The notes under the pieces were generated by a model, which was given only the letters and a program-made list of their open reading frames with translations, had not been told where the DNA came from and searched no databases. A stretch of 64,000 bases of DNA from Agarophyton chilense (Eukaryota > Rhodophyta > Florideophyceae > Gracilariales > Gracilariaceae): contig JARGXX010000079.1 of NCBI GenBank assembly GCA_030374765.1, positions 558,001-622,000 of the forward strand. Reading direction: 5' to 3'. The translations under genes and the position numbers were made by a program. This document shows positions 31,410 to 42,576 of the stretch, piece by piece. How positions within the stretch are numbered: the stretch's first letter is position 1; each line of letters opens with the position of its first letter.

Positions 31410-31951
31410 GGGAGCGCGGCGAAGAACAAACGGGCAGGGAGCGCAGCACTAACAAACGAAGTCAGAATGGGCAAAGCTCTGCGAGAAAGCAAGAGAGCGT
31501 TACTCAGAGCGGGACGCTAACCAAGACGGAAAGTGGCGGTGCGCAGAGCGGCGGACGGGCGCGCAGCGACGCGCCCTCAACGGACGCGTCGCCACGGCGG
31601 AACGCGAACTCTGGAAGCAAGCCTTCACCCCCGCCAGTGCAATGAAATCAATCGATCGCGTACGAGCTCGACGCTGAACGCTGTACCTTCGCCCTCGACG
31701 TGTCACGGCGCGCGGCGCGCGCGTGCGCTTCGCTTGCCGCGCGCTGATTGGGCCGTACTGGTTTGTGGAGCTTCACCGTCAGGAGCAGCAGCGCCTTTTA
31801 ACGAGCGCAGGCCGCTTGGCGCTGCCATGCGCAGTAATGTTCCGTCCGGCCGCCGTTTGTTGTTGACGGCGTCTCGTGTGCGCTCCGCATTTGTATTTGC
31901 CATCCCTTCTTCCTCGCGAGCCGCCGTTCCGGGCTTACGGTACGCGGCGTC
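31410..31951. promoter_or_regulatory. Divergent intergenic region, GC-rich
   Basis: 542 bases between the hemerythrin-like gene (leftward) and the glutaminyl cyclase gene (rightward). GC-rich with CGCG words. A 140-codon plus frame (31533-31955) overlaps the next start and has chance-like composition. No TATA seen. Confidence 0.5.
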
Positions 31952-33061
31952 ATGATGGCTTCCACTGCTCCCTATGAAATCACTGATACCGACGAGCTAG
32001 AGGCGCTTGGTCGCGATGACCCTGCCTTCGATACCAGCGCTGCTCTGCGCGACGATGCACAGCTGGTGCAGTCTGATTATTCGCCGTCTCAGCCGCGTTG
32101 GAAAAACCGCTGGTGTTTGCCAGTTGTTCTTACCGTCCTTGCTTTCTCTGCTATTTCTGCCTTTGCAGCCGTTTTCGTTTCAATTCGCCGCGGCGAATTG
32201 CCCGGTGCTGCGGATGACAGCTCTCCGACTCCCCCAGATTTACCCCTTAGTACTGGCGACGATTCTCAGAATACCACTACAGGCATTCCACCAGATGGCG
32301 ATCAAAGTGCTGAAACCGCAAATGTGAAAACCTTCACTGTCAACGTCGTCAAGAAGCACCGCCACGATCCAATGGCCTTCACCCAGGGCTTCGAACACGG
32401 AAACGGCGTTTTTTATGAGAGCACGGGCCTGCAGGGACGCTCTTCGCTCCGTAAGGTAGATATCGAAACCGGCAATGTTCTTCAGGTCTATAATTTTACC
32501 GACGACACACTTTTCGGGGAGGGTATGACCGTGCACACCACGCATCATATATTCATGATTACATGGAGGGCAGGCCGTGGCTTTATTTTCAATCAGTCCA
32601 CTTTTGAAATACAAAAGGAATGGTCGTACGAAGGCGAAGGATGGGGATTAACAATGGATCGTGAGAAGGACGAAGTGTATATGAGCGACGGAACCTCGCA
32701 AGTACGCGTGCTCGATCCGGAAGACCTCTCGGAGAGGCGCAGGATAAATATCACTATGAATGGTAATCCAGTCGACAAGCTCAACGAATTAGAATGGATT
32801 TGTGGTGAACTCTGGTCAAACGTGTGGACCACTTCCAAAATATACAGAATAGATCCAACCACCGGCAAGGTCAAGTCTATTATTGATGCAAATGCCCTAC
32901 CCCTAGAGAGTGATCTATCGGCGGGCAAACAAATTGACGTCCTGAACGGAATCGCGTTCGATAAGGACACAGGACGCTTATGGCTAACCGGGAAGCTGTG
33001 GCCCTACGTTTACCAGGTGTCAATAACGGACGACTCCCTTGACCTTACCAGATGCAAATAG
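31952..33061 (+). CDS. Glutaminyl-peptide cyclotransferase (plant/bacterial type), membrane-anchored
   Basis: 369 aa. One transmembrane segment at about 54-77 after an acidic cytosolic tail gives type II topology with a lumenal catalytic domain. The catalytic part (about 110-369) is the five-bladed propeller family typified by plant and papaya QC: HDPMAFTQGFEHGNGVFYESTGLQGRSSLRKVDI, EGEGWGLTMD, MSDGTSQVRVLDP, LNELEWICGELWSNVW and LNGIAFDKDTGRLWLTGK. It converts N-terminal Gln to pyroglutamate in secreted proteins, stabilising them (family knowledge). Two adjacent ATGs (31952, 31955) start the frame. Plant enzymes usually have a signal peptide rather than this long acidic cytosolic tail. Confidence 0.88.
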   Translation: MMASTAPYEITDTDELEALGRDDPAFDTSAALRDDAQLVQSDYSPSQPRWKNRWCLPVVLTVLAFSAISAFAAVFVSIRRGELPGAADDSSPTPPDLPLSTGDDSQNTTTGIPPDGDQSAETANVKTFTVNVVKKHRHDPMAFTQGFEHGNGVFYESTGLQGRSSLRKVDIETGNVLQVYNFTDDTLFGEGMTVHTTHHIFMITWRAGRGFIFNQSTFEIQKEWSYEGEGWGLTMDREKDEVYMSDGTSQVRVLDPEDLSERRRINITMNGNPVDKLNELEWICGELWSNVWTTSKIYRIDPTTGKVKSIIDANALPLESDLSAGKQIDVLNGIAFDKDTGRLWLTGKLWPYVYQVSITDDSLDLTRCK

Positions 33062-33970
33062 ATATTTTGGCCTTCGATTCGAAGTTCTGACTTTCTACTT
33101 ACAAGATATCGGTCCGGAGCTTTTCGTTTTCCAGTCCAATTGACCGTTCAAGAACAGGTGCAATCCGCAGTGTCGGCCTGGTCGACGTAATCTGAACGAG
33201 TGAAGAGTTCTGCGGTGATTGTTTTGTGTGAATATGTTGTTGTGGTAATGGGTTCTGCCTCGTCACAACGATTCTCGAATCACTTTGTCATGGAACATTG
33301 CCAAGTTGGAATTGTCTGTACTACCAACAACATACTGTGCCACGGCTGACATGTAGACCTAAGGCATTTGCTGTTTCGCTCTGACGGTCAGGTAAAATGG
33401 AATCAGTAGGAGGCGGCGACTGCCATCGCTATGATCGATGGCACTCTGATTGTGGAAGCATGGAAGACGCATTGCCCGGCTTTCTTATTGAAGTTCGTTT
33501 TTTTGCACCAGTTTACTCAATAATTTGGTCGTGTGTGTGTGCAGTTTATGTGTCGTTGAGAGCGTGCTCTTCAGACTACCGATCAACGACAACGTGTAAT
33601 AGAATATGCCCTTTTGCTAACTCTAAAAAGGATGACATATTTTCTTATTTTTATGTTCTACTATGTTCAAGTTCTTGTGGTCCGGAACATATGTTCACCA
33701 ATGACGTGGCCATGGGAGGACTATGTTTCGTGGTATTAAAATGTCTGCACAAGCTACGTGGGATTCGCTTTTCTGCGTGTTGATGTTCTCTTGGAGGTTA
33801 TCTGTGGCATCGAATTGAATCCAAACATATGGAACAACCCCTCCATTTCACCCCATAGGAAACTCACTTTCGAATGTCTGCATTGAGACTCATTTCGCAG
33901 CAAGGAAAGCCAATAAAAAAAACTGTATAGTTGTTTCTAATATCTAGTTACGTACATGCCCTCATGATAC

Positions 33971-33990
33971 AGCTAGCTATATAGCTAGCT
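33971..33990. repeat. Perfect 20-bp palindrome AGCTAGCTATATAGCTAGCT
   Basis: Reads identically on both strands, followed by TGCTAGTGTAACTAGCGGG with two more CTAG words. It could extrude as a cruciform or bind a dimeric protein. Related GCTAGC clusters occur in four other spacers. Confidence 0.8.
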
Positions 33991-34656
33991 TGCTAGTGTA
34001 ACTAGCGGGTGCGTTTGATTACATATCACCCAGGTCTGAACGGCATAAACTATTAAATAAAGGAGAACAGCATGCCGAGAATGTACTTGTGCATGCAACA
34101 CAATAAATCATTAATGAGAAGTTTTTGGGCTCCATCGACTACGACAGTTCCCATTCAGCTATATTTTTGGCAACGAATGTGGCAATGTAACTCAACAGTT
34201 CAACGACTGTTTGGGTTCATGCAGTAAGCAACTTTTTTATAGAATATACTTTATGCCCTATTCGATTCCATTTTACTTGAAAGCATATTGCACACTCCGC
34301 GGTTAACAATTTCCCGAGGATACCTTGGTCCTTCCCATGGACAACATTACATCTTAATCATTTAACCTTTTTCCTGTTGAAACTTCTTCGAATGAAGCTA
34401 ATACATTTTCCATTATGTTCTTCTCACTCAAAACCAGAAGCACGGTTTTGTAGAGACCTGGCTCCTAAGATACATCTCATTTTCTGATTGTTCTTAAGAT
34501 GAAGAGCCGTAGAGCGGCTCGTCAGGGAAAGTTTGCGGTTCATTGGCCTCTCCGCTCTCCATTTTCACGGACTGTTCAGCAAATCGAGTGCGTTCTTTGC
34601 GCAGAGTGGTGAATGATGATGAAATCTTGAGTTATGGGGGTGGGTCTGAACAGCTG

Positions 34657-34890
34657 TCAGACCGGAGCAGGCGCTACATATCGGTTATTTACGGCTTCTG
34701 TAGTATGCTGCTCAACGGAAAGCTCCAGCCGAAGCAGGGTCGAGTTTAATTCCCGTGCTGGGTTGGAGCCCTTCAATTTACGGAAAAACTGAGCGAGCTC
34801 ATGGACAAGGGGTGCTGCCTCCTTGCCCAATAGGAGTGAATGCCATTGGCAAGCGGAACGTGTCGCACTTCGTCTGAAAACGTGAGACAT
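34657..34890 (-). CDS. Possible small protein or exon, 77 aa
   Basis: The segment WHSLLLGKEAAPLVHELAQ followed by FFRKLKGSNPARELNSTLLRL and ELSVEQHTTEAV has the alternating hydrophobic and charged pattern of two amphipathic helices, unlike the noise around it. It could be a small helical subunit-type protein or the last exon of a spliced gene extending rightward. I do not recognise the family. The start at 34890 is the first ATG and not otherwise supported. Confidence 0.3.
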   Translation of the reverse strand: MSHVFRRSATRSACQWHSLLLGKEAAPLVHELAQFFRKLKGSNPARELNSTLLRLELSVEQHTTEAVNNRYVAPAPV

Positions 34891-35286
34891 ACTTCATCTT
34901 TTCACAGCTTCTGCTCTTGTAGCCGCTCTGACAGCTTCTTCTGCAGACTTTTGAAACGAGTGTAACTTGTATTGTTTGGGCTTGGAGTGTTCTAACAGAG
35001 ATGTCGGTCTTCATTGAACTTGAACCATTAAATAAATAATAATAATTTATATTTAATTCTCCATATGTGTGAGACGTGTGTACACGATTGCAAGCCTTGG
35101 GCTCTACGAACGGCGCCGTCTGAGCGCCGACGGTGCTGCTGTCTAATCGTCGTCGATACTTCTCCCTCATTATACCATCGGTACCTCGACCCCATAACCG
35201 TCACCCTCCCGCATCGGCAGATCAGAAAAGCGTCGTCACACGTTTTTCCTGAAGTACGCCTTTTTCACAAAGCCTTCCTCTCAAAC

Positions 35287-36092
<806 letters not shown>

Positions 36093-36550
36093 ATTCGCGT
36101 TCTATGGAATATTCACGAAGTTAGGTCTGAATGTTGGAACAGTCTGAGAAAAGTAAACGTCTGACGACAGTCAGCACTCGAAACTATATATTCGAGCCAT
36201 CTATGGATAGTGATTTTATCGGTCAAATCAAAGAGTAGATAGTTTTTGCGCAAAGTGGAAGTCAGTTTATAACGCTCAAGAGGAAAATCTGATTAAGCAA
36301 GTGTTAGATTTGGAGTTGAACTATAATGTGTCAAAAGACGTTTCCGTCGAATGTGACAGACGCGTATGACAACGGTAGCAAAATCTGTGGAGTACACGCC
36401 ATCCCTAAAACCTTAGTACACAGAATGCAACAGTCAGTTTCTATGGTGGACGGTGACCGAGGTCCAAGTCGTTGCGATTCCAGTCTAACGCAGGTGATGA
36501 GTTTGGGACACTCACATTGCCTACATATCGGAATACCTGTGTGCATGTAT
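36093..36550. other. Convergent 3' spacer with CTAGCTA word
   Basis: 458 bases between the uL14 stop and the stop of the Tudor-like gene. One TCTAGCTAC word lies at about 36549, at the end of the next gene. No gene or RNA seen. Confidence 0.55.
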
Positions 36551-39500
36551 CTAGCTACCTGACCGCCATATGTTGACAGGGGCTTTCCTTATGGGTCCTT
36601 TGCACACCGGAGCCTGGCCTCGAGTCTGGCCCTGAACCTGAGCTGGAGCCTGAACCTGTGCCTGGGCTTGGGCCTGAGCCTGAGCCTGGGCCTGAGCCTG
36701 AGCCTGAGCCTGACGAGCCTGGGCCTGATGAATATGGCCCTCCTGTCGTCGTTGAAGGAGATCGCTCGTGAGAGATAGAATTGGACGATATCCAGCTTCT
36801 TCGTAGTCTCTAGCAGCCTTTCTTGTCAAATACAGACCAACCTCCAGCACAGAGTTATCAACCTGATTGTAAGAGTATTTCTGATAAGTACTATGAAAGC
36901 CGAGTGAAAGCTCTTGCAGTAGATGTAATTCTGCCACCCACTCTACATCGTTTGGGGGAGGATCCCAGGCATCGTAGTTTCGACGAGCACGATGAGCACT
37001 TTGAGTTTCGTATGGGTTCATAAACCAAGCCAGGTCTACGTTGCCGTTTCTGAAGTTTGCCGTCAACGATGATAGTGCATGTTCATAGCTCCCAAACATT
37101 GCTAATCGAGGGGCAATGCGAGCATAAGCAGTGGAGCTGGTACGTTTCGCCCAGATTTCAAGAGTCATATCAGATTTATGATGCTCGTGAGGGGTTTCCA
37201 AAAGCCATACCGTTACTTGACGAGCAACAAGTTCCAACACTCGGTAGGCAAAGGCTTCGGCCCTGTTTCGATTCTCAGCATAATTCGCAACAGGTTGTAC
37301 CGTAGCTGGAATCCCGCTTCGTTGCGCTCTCGTGGAAAGCGCCGAATTTCTTTTCAATGAAGCATTGTTTATCCGATTGCTTTGCATGGGAAAAGGAGTT
37401 CCCGAAGATGGAGCTCGGGCGGCTTGAGCTGGAATGCGGCGTTTGCTCGGAGTTCGAGCAGATTGAACTGCAATGTGGCGAGTGGCTTGAGCATGAGTGC
37501 CTTGAATCGTAACATGACGTGTGCTTTGAATGGGAACAGAAGATGCTAGACTCTGGAAAGCATTCGTTCTCTGCCCTAAACCGCGTGAAGCTTCAACCGT
37601 TGGCGTTGTTCGCGGTTGATACTCCATGGTTGTCTGACCCACGCGCTGTACAGCCGGAGCTGCATAATGATGTACATTGGTATGACTTGGAGCCCTTGGT
37701 GGTAGGTGCGCCGTCACAGTCAATGGTCCATTCTGTCTTGAGCTTACTTTGGGAGGCTCGGAAGTTATAGCACCACGAGGATTCTCCAATACAGCCTGTT
37801 CGCGACGAGACCGATGATGGGCTTCTTGCCGCAAGAAAGAAACAATACTCGTCATTTCCCTCTTGATTGCTTGGTTTTCATGAAGACTAGTTTTCATATC
37901 TTCACGAAGTGTCCCAAGCTGATTGTGCACTAATTCCATTTTCTGGGTAAGCGTGGTCAGCTCGGCTTTGACACCCTTTATATCGGACTCCTTCGTTGCC
38001 ACCATACCTTGAAACATTTGACGGGCCGAATCGAACCCGCCTTTGACGTGTTCAACTTCACTCGTCAAGTTTGTCAAAAGGGTTTCTATGGGATCAAGTC
38101 TTCGACCGAATGCTGTGTCAATACATGTATCGAGCTCTGGTAATCCCGAAACAGGGGATATCAGATCGAGATTCGGAGGCTTCGTCATACTGCTCTTCTG
38201 TCTTTCAATATACTGCGCTTGCGCACCTTGATCTGGGACATTAAGCGGACTAGTTGACCTTTTGGAAGTGTTGACGGCCTCCGTACCGATCGTCTTGCTT
38301 GCTTGATTTGTTTGCACAGATAAATCTTGCTCATTCCCCACGTGGACTGGTTCAGACCTACGCTCCTCAACCCCTCCGCATTGTTCTGATTCCCCAGTAG
38401 TACTGTTTCTGGGCGTGTTCCCCTGTTTCGATTGTGCGTTGGGATGAGAATTGCGTTCGGTTTGCAGGCTATGATCTTTCGACACAGTAAATGAGCGCTT
38501 GGTACCTCGCTTCAAACTGACCTTCAGCGGTATAGCGTGTTCCCTTGTCTCCCCGTCGATTGATCGTCTGTCAAAAGCCTTTTCAACATCGATTTCCATT
38601 GGGGTTTCTCTGTCAATCTTTATCGCAAGGGAATTCGGAGAATACGAAGAATCAGAGGAATTGTCATCTCGTAAAGGATTGCCTCGCCGCTGTGCCTTCC
38701 TGCGCCGCAACGGAGAGGATAGATCGGAAGTTTTTGGTGGGGTTCTGGAGGGAGAAAGATGACGGGCGAGCTTCCCGGCTTGGTTTCCTTCGTGTCCGGC
38801 GTCGTGACTCTGGTCCGCATCAGAACCTCGTTGAGTAGCGGGGGTCTCAGATGCGCTATCAGCATTTGAAGATGGTTTTTTATCTTTCCCGCTGAGAGTT
38901 GAACTTTCCGGTTGTGGGGATAGTTTGAGTTTCATCCCGCTCGATGGTATACTTCGCAAAATGGGTGGGTCAGACCTTGACCAGTTTGCCTTTGCCTCGG
39001 CCGTCTTCACCAATTTCATTCTAATCGGTGCGATTTGCTTGTTAGTGGAGTTGTCTTTGTTTTTGTTGTCTTTGTCTATGTGATCATCAATATCCATATT
39101 CCCGTCTTCCATGGTAGACATTTTATCCAATGGAGCTGGGTCGACAAGCTGAACATTACCGACATTGGATTGAAGAGGCTCAGAAGAATTTTGGTGATCT
39201 GCAAGTGTGATGGGCTTGGACGTGCTGGAGTGCCTTGCGTTGCTTGTTTTGTCAGCACTCTGTTTTCTTGTGCGGTTGGGCTTTGATTTGCTGCTTCCGA
39301 GCGATTCAGACCGAGATTTTGTGGTGCGCACGAAAGAAGTGGCATTGAATTGTGAGTCCTGGGCTGCGTCCGGTTTTAAATTGTTTTGTGAGTTTTCTGC
39401 GTCCTTTGAGCGATTGGTGGTATGCTCCTGTGCAACTTCAGCGTCGCGGGATTGATGGGCAGCGACCCCCCTCTGCGAAAGGGTAATATCACCGAATTCT

Positions 39501-39793
39501 GGATCTGAGTCAGAGGATGGAGGTGGGGAGCGAAATGAATTTTCATCGTCGGCAAACTTCCAAAACTCATCGTGTAGATTGACGTCTTCTGTTTCACCAT
39601 CGTCATAGAGTATGGTGAACTGCATATCAGCATCGTGTTGCCGAGTGAGTCGCCCTTTGTAGTAGGTCTTGTCAACATCCCACCAAATCTCGACGACATC
39701 GTCGACCTTGGGCTGGCGTTCAATTCGGCGTGTTCGTCTGCGCGTGGCAGCTGCCGCCTGTCTCGGACGGGTCTGCCGTGACGACTGAGTCAT
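36551..39793 (-). CDS. Tudor-like domain chromatin-associated protein, 1080 aa
   Basis: After a basic N-terminus (residues 8-27), a Tudor-like barrel lies at about 29-80 (VDDVVEIWWDVDKTYYKGRL, QFTILYDDGETEDVNL, EFWKF), the kind that binds methylated histones. About 500 disordered, Ser/Lys-rich residues follow. A coiled coil lies at about 590-680 (SDIKGVKAELTTLTQKMELV). A folded-looking segment lies at about 840-1010 with many Tyr and Trp. The C-terminus has a (QA)n run encoded by the GAGCCT/GGGCCT hexamers at 36640-36725. Probably a nuclear chromatin reader or scaffold; the family is not identified beyond the Tudor-like module. Confidence 0.65.
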   Translation of the reverse strand: MTQSSRQTRPRQAAAATRRRTRRIERQPKVDDVVEIWWDVDKTYYKGRLTRQHDADMQFTILYDDGETEDVNLHDEFWKFADDENSFRSPPPSSDSDPEFGDITLSQRGVAAHQSRDAEVAQEHTTNRSKDAENSQNNLKPDAAQDSQFNATSFVRTTKSRSESLGSSKSKPNRTRKQSADKTSNARHSSTSKPITLADHQNSSEPLQSNVGNVQLVDPAPLDKMSTMEDGNMDIDDHIDKDNKNKDNSTNKQIAPIRMKLVKTAEAKANWSRSDPPILRSIPSSGMKLKLSPQPESSTLSGKDKKPSSNADSASETPATQRGSDADQSHDAGHEGNQAGKLARHLSPSRTPPKTSDLSSPLRRRKAQRRGNPLRDDNSSDSSYSPNSLAIKIDRETPMEIDVEKAFDRRSIDGETREHAIPLKVSLKRGTKRSFTVSKDHSLQTERNSHPNAQSKQGNTPRNSTTGESEQCGGVEERRSEPVHVGNEQDLSVQTNQASKTIGTEAVNTSKRSTSPLNVPDQGAQAQYIERQKSSMTKPPNLDLISPVSGLPELDTCIDTAFGRRLDPIETLLTNLTSEVEHVKGGFDSARQMFQGMVATKESDIKGVKAELTTLTQKMELVHNQLGTLREDMKTSLHENQAIKREMTSIVSFLRQEAHHRSRREQAVLENPRGAITSEPPKVSSRQNGPLTVTAHLPPRAPSHTNVHHYAAPAVQRVGQTTMEYQPRTTPTVEASRGLGQRTNAFQSLASSVPIQSTRHVTIQGTHAQATRHIAVQSARTPSKRRIPAQAARAPSSGTPFPMQSNRINNASLKRNSALSTRAQRSGIPATVQPVANYAENRNRAEAFAYRVLELVARQVTVWLLETPHEHHKSDMTLEIWAKRTSSTAYARIAPRLAMFGSYEHALSSLTANFRNGNVDLAWFMNPYETQSAHRARRNYDAWDPPPNDVEWVAELHLLQELSLGFHSTYQKYSYNQVDNSVLEVGLYLTRKAARDYEEAGYRPILSLTSDLLQRRQEGHIHQAQARQAQAQAQAQAQAQAQAQAQVQAPAQVQGQTRGQAPVCKGPIRKAPVNIWRSGS
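36640..36725 (-). repeat. Hexanucleotide repeat encoding Gln-Ala run
   Basis: Imperfect CCTGAG/CCTGGG hexamers (plus-strand view) encode about a dozen alternating Gln-Ala pairs near the C-terminus of the Tudor-like protein. Pairs are interrupted by Val/Pro variants at one end. Confidence 0.9.
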
Positions 39794-41208
39794 GACATGA
39801 ACCAGAACGACGCGGAGATAGACCGGGGGCGCTCACAGTCGAAGAAGAGGGGTGCTTCACTAGACGGTAGCTGATGGAAAGTGAACTGCGCACATCTGAC
39901 AGCACAGCTACGGGCATGCGCCTTGGACAGAGCAGCGGTCGAGCCGGAGCGTCAGTGCAAATCAGAATGCAGCGCAAGGAAGCGAAGGGTAAAACAAAGG
40001 GTTCGCTTGAATATGGATGGTCGGCAGCTCTGCGACGTGACGGCAGACAGTGTACAGGCAACTACTTTTCGTTGCATGGTTGCCGCTGCCTCGCTCCTGA
40101 CGCTGTAGTTCACCACCTGGAGAGCCAAAGCTCTCAAAACTCGCAAAAAAATGAGATACAGCTCGTTGAGGCCCTAGCTAGCTAGAGACTTGAGGGACAC
40201 ACACCGCAGGATCAATTCGAGCTTTTTATCTCGCTTCTCGCCGATTGGTGAAAGATATCATCATGTCATTGCCGCGATTTGCGCTGGCGAGGCACGTGTA
40301 CGTGGGGCCGTGTACGTGGGGCCGTGTACGTGAGGGCGACGTCGGGCGACAGGGAGATGGATTCAGATTCGTCTCGTTTTCTGCGCACAAGCGAATCGAA
40401 TGGAGCGCAAGAATATTAGACATCATCTCGATAAGAATTGGATCGTATGAACTACTCAAGTCGCTCATACTAGCCGTTCTCTGTATCGACACACTCTCAG
40501 CTCTTCATCAACGCTGTCGAGTCGTTGTTTGTTGCACCGTCGTGCATGTTCCACGAGGGAACGGAATCTTCGCTTCTAATCAAGAGAGCGTAACAGGTTG
40601 CCACACAGCCTTTGAGACGATCTCTGTCTCGCACTCTTTGGACAGCAAAGGGCAACAACACATGCGGTAGTAAACGCTACTCACATTCAAATCAGAATGC
40701 CTACCCGTCGTACGTCGCCAATACTCGAGCATCCACATCCATAATCCTCGAGATTACGGAATTGCCTCGATCTGCGGACAATGCAAATGGCTTCTGGTGA
40801 TCGATCCCTCACAACCGATGCAGCGATTCTTTCGGATGCTCTGAAATGCACATGTTGGGTATCATTAAATTTGCGTCCCAGTTCCCGTCCAGAATACGTT
40901 GTATGGAAAGCCCGCATGCCGAATCAATTTTAATTTTTAAAATTAAAAAAATAGTGAGCACCGAGAGATTCACCACTCATCATGCTCTTGCTTGCCAAGC
41001 CTCTCCTTACCCCCATGTTTGTAACAAGGGTACACTCTCGACATTCATTGCTCAGCCTAACTTCCCCATGTGGCCCTCGCGAACACCACATAGCTTACGG
41101 CTGGTGACCGCCAATAAGCCTGGATGGTCACCGTTGTCTTCCTCAGCTCTACAAACATTGGGATTTCGCAAACAAATCCTACGGATTCACCTGGATTTCA
41201 GAACTTTT
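39794..41208. promoter_or_regulatory. Divergent intergenic region with ACGTG repeats
   Basis: It lies between the Tudor-like gene (leftward) and HCCS (rightward). It includes CCCTAGCTAGCTAGAG (40171), a tandem 14-bp GTGTACGTGGGGCC unit (40296-40337), and an AT-rich inverted repeat TTTTAATTTT/TAAAATTAAAA at about 40929-40949. The HCCS frame is open back to 40846, so part of this region may be coding or leader (see the HCCS entry). Confidence 0.5.
40296..40337. repeat. Three tandem 14-bp units with ACGTG core
   Basis: GTGTACGTGGGGCC at 40296 and 40310, and GTGTACGTGAGGGC at 40324, preceded by the G-box CACGTG at 40294. ACGT cores are typical bZIP/bHLH sites, so this may be a regulatory array shared by the two divergent genes. 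The structure is seen; the function is inferred. Confidence 0.6.
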
Positions 41209-42576
41209 ATGGGTATTTCCGCCAGCAACCTCTCTTTCGCAGAAGGTCATTGCCCAGTGGACCATGAAAACATGTCCGAGAAACAGATCAGTGCTTTCAT
41301 GCGTTCATCCGAGTCTGATAATGTTCATCCGACAAAACCAGCTGCTGTGTCAGAAAGCAAAGATGAAAAATCCATGTGCCCTGTTGATCATAAGAATATG
41401 TCCAAAGAGCAAATTGAAGCGTATATGTCGAAAAACAAACCACCAAACACTTCTCAACAGCGTACCGAAGACACTCCAGGTGCATTGAAGCAAACAGTTT
41501 ATGATGTCTATGGTCAGGAAATAGATCGAACAAACATGATGCCTGCTACGCCAAACCAACTTCCAGCACCAGGCCAGAAGCAGCTCTTATCCACTGATCG
41601 CGAGAAATCCAGCATCCCCAAGTCAGGAGAACGAGGAGACACATGGACCTATCCGTCCCCCCAAATGTTTTATAATTCGCTGAAACGAAAAGGAAAAGGT
41701 GATGGCGTTAATGAAGAAGACATGAATGCCGTGGTATCGGTACATAACACCATGAACGAGCGAACTTGGAAGCAGGTCATGGACTGGGAACGCAAATATC
41801 ATTGCCATCAGTGCCACAATCCTAAATTAAAAAGCTTTATGGGGCGGCCCCATGATCTCTCACCCGCTGCATGGTTCCGCTCTACTTTCAGAGGTTATCC
41901 GAAGCCGTTTGATCGGCATGACTGGATCATCGATCGCTGCGGAGAACAAGAGGCTAGGTACATAATAGACTACTACTATCGTTCAGGACCAGATCCCATC
42001 GAGATCCATGTGCGCCCTGCACTTGATTCTCCGACTGCCTTGTTCGATCGAATGCGAGACAGTCTACAGAGACTGCGCGATTACAGTCTAGTGGAATCCA
42101 CTTCCGATCAACATTTGCCTGGAGGAACCAACAAGCGACAGGCCACCGTGATGATGTCTGGTGATCAACTTGACCCCTCCGAATTCGACTTCTTGAGGGG
42201 ACTTTCATCCAAACGCATACGTGAAATCGCGGATGATGTCCAAAAACGGTGCGAGAAAGTTAGTCGTGCTTTTGCAGAGGCTGGGGATGATCCTGTTAAA
42301 ATGGAACAGGCCAATGTGTCCGTGAATTTCTGTATGGCTAAAACAATTTGCGAGCGCCAAGCAACCGACTTCATGAGTGCTCTGGAAAGCGGTCATGGTG
42401 AAAGCGAATCGTATGAGAAGATGACAGCCTGTTTGGACAGATTCCACATCATGGCGAGAAGAACACTCCTCGAAGAAGCCGGAGTGAAGCAATCCGGACC
42501 AGAATTCCCTCGAGGCGAACCAAATTCCGTGGATTCCGACCCGCGGCCTGCTATCGCTTCGAGTGTGGAGCAATAA
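41209..42576 (+). CDS. HCCS: Holocytochrome c synthase (cytochrome c heme lyase) with long C-terminal extension
   Basis: 455 aa from ATG 41209; MGISAS... mirrors the start of animal HCCS (MGLSPS). The frame is open to 40846, and MWPSRTPHSLRL at 41068 would give a basic presequence. Two near-identical 17-residue units, CPVDHxNMSxxQIxAxM at 15 and 57, carry Cys-Pro heme regulatory motifs. The catalytic core (about 150-295) shows YPSPQMFYNSLKRKGK, HNTMNERTW, YHCHQCHNPKLKSFMG and PFDRHDWIIDRCG, ending RPALDSPTALFDRM. It attaches heme to apocytochrome c in the mitochondrial intermembrane space. Unusually, about 160 further helical residues follow, with three Cys (FCMAKTICERQ, MTACLDRF), absent from standard HCCS. 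Confidence 0.9.
   Translation: MGISASNLSFAEGHCPVDHENMSEKQISAFMRSSESDNVHPTKPAAVSESKDEKSMCPVDHKNMSKEQIEAYMSKNKPPNTSQQRTEDTPGALKQTVYDVYGQEIDRTNMMPATPNQLPAPGQKQLLSTDREKSSIPKSGERGDTWTYPSPQMFYNSLKRKGKGDGVNEEDMNAVVSVHNTMNERTWKQVMDWERKYHCHQCHNPKLKSFMGRPHDLSPAAWFRSTFRGYPKPFDRHDWIIDRCGEQEARYIIDYYYRSGPDPIEIHVRPALDSPTALFDRMRDSLQRLRDYSLVESTSDQHLPGGTNKRQATVMMSGDQLDPSEFDFLRGLSSKRIREIADDVQKRCEKVSRAFAEAGDDPVKMEQANVSVNFCMAKTICERQATDFMSALESGHGESESYEKMTACLDRFHIMARRTLLEEAGVKQSGPEFPRGEPNSVDSDPRPAIASSVEQ

Larger units (their letters stand above)
33062..35286. other. About 2.2 kb largely without genes; perfect GCTAGC palindrome inside
   Basis: AT-richer. It contains a perfect 20-base palindrome at 33971-33990 inside a GCTAGC-rich stretch. 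Plus frame 33397-33783 has chance-like composition. Minus frame 34657-34890 is more protein-like and is listed separately. The last 100 bases are the leader of the uL14 gene. Confidence 0.55.

Noticed and set aside
38020-38045. tRNA B-box-like GGGTTCGATTCGG on the minus strand
   Set aside because: Lies inside the coiled-coil coding part of the Tudor-like gene, with no A-box or acceptor stem around it.
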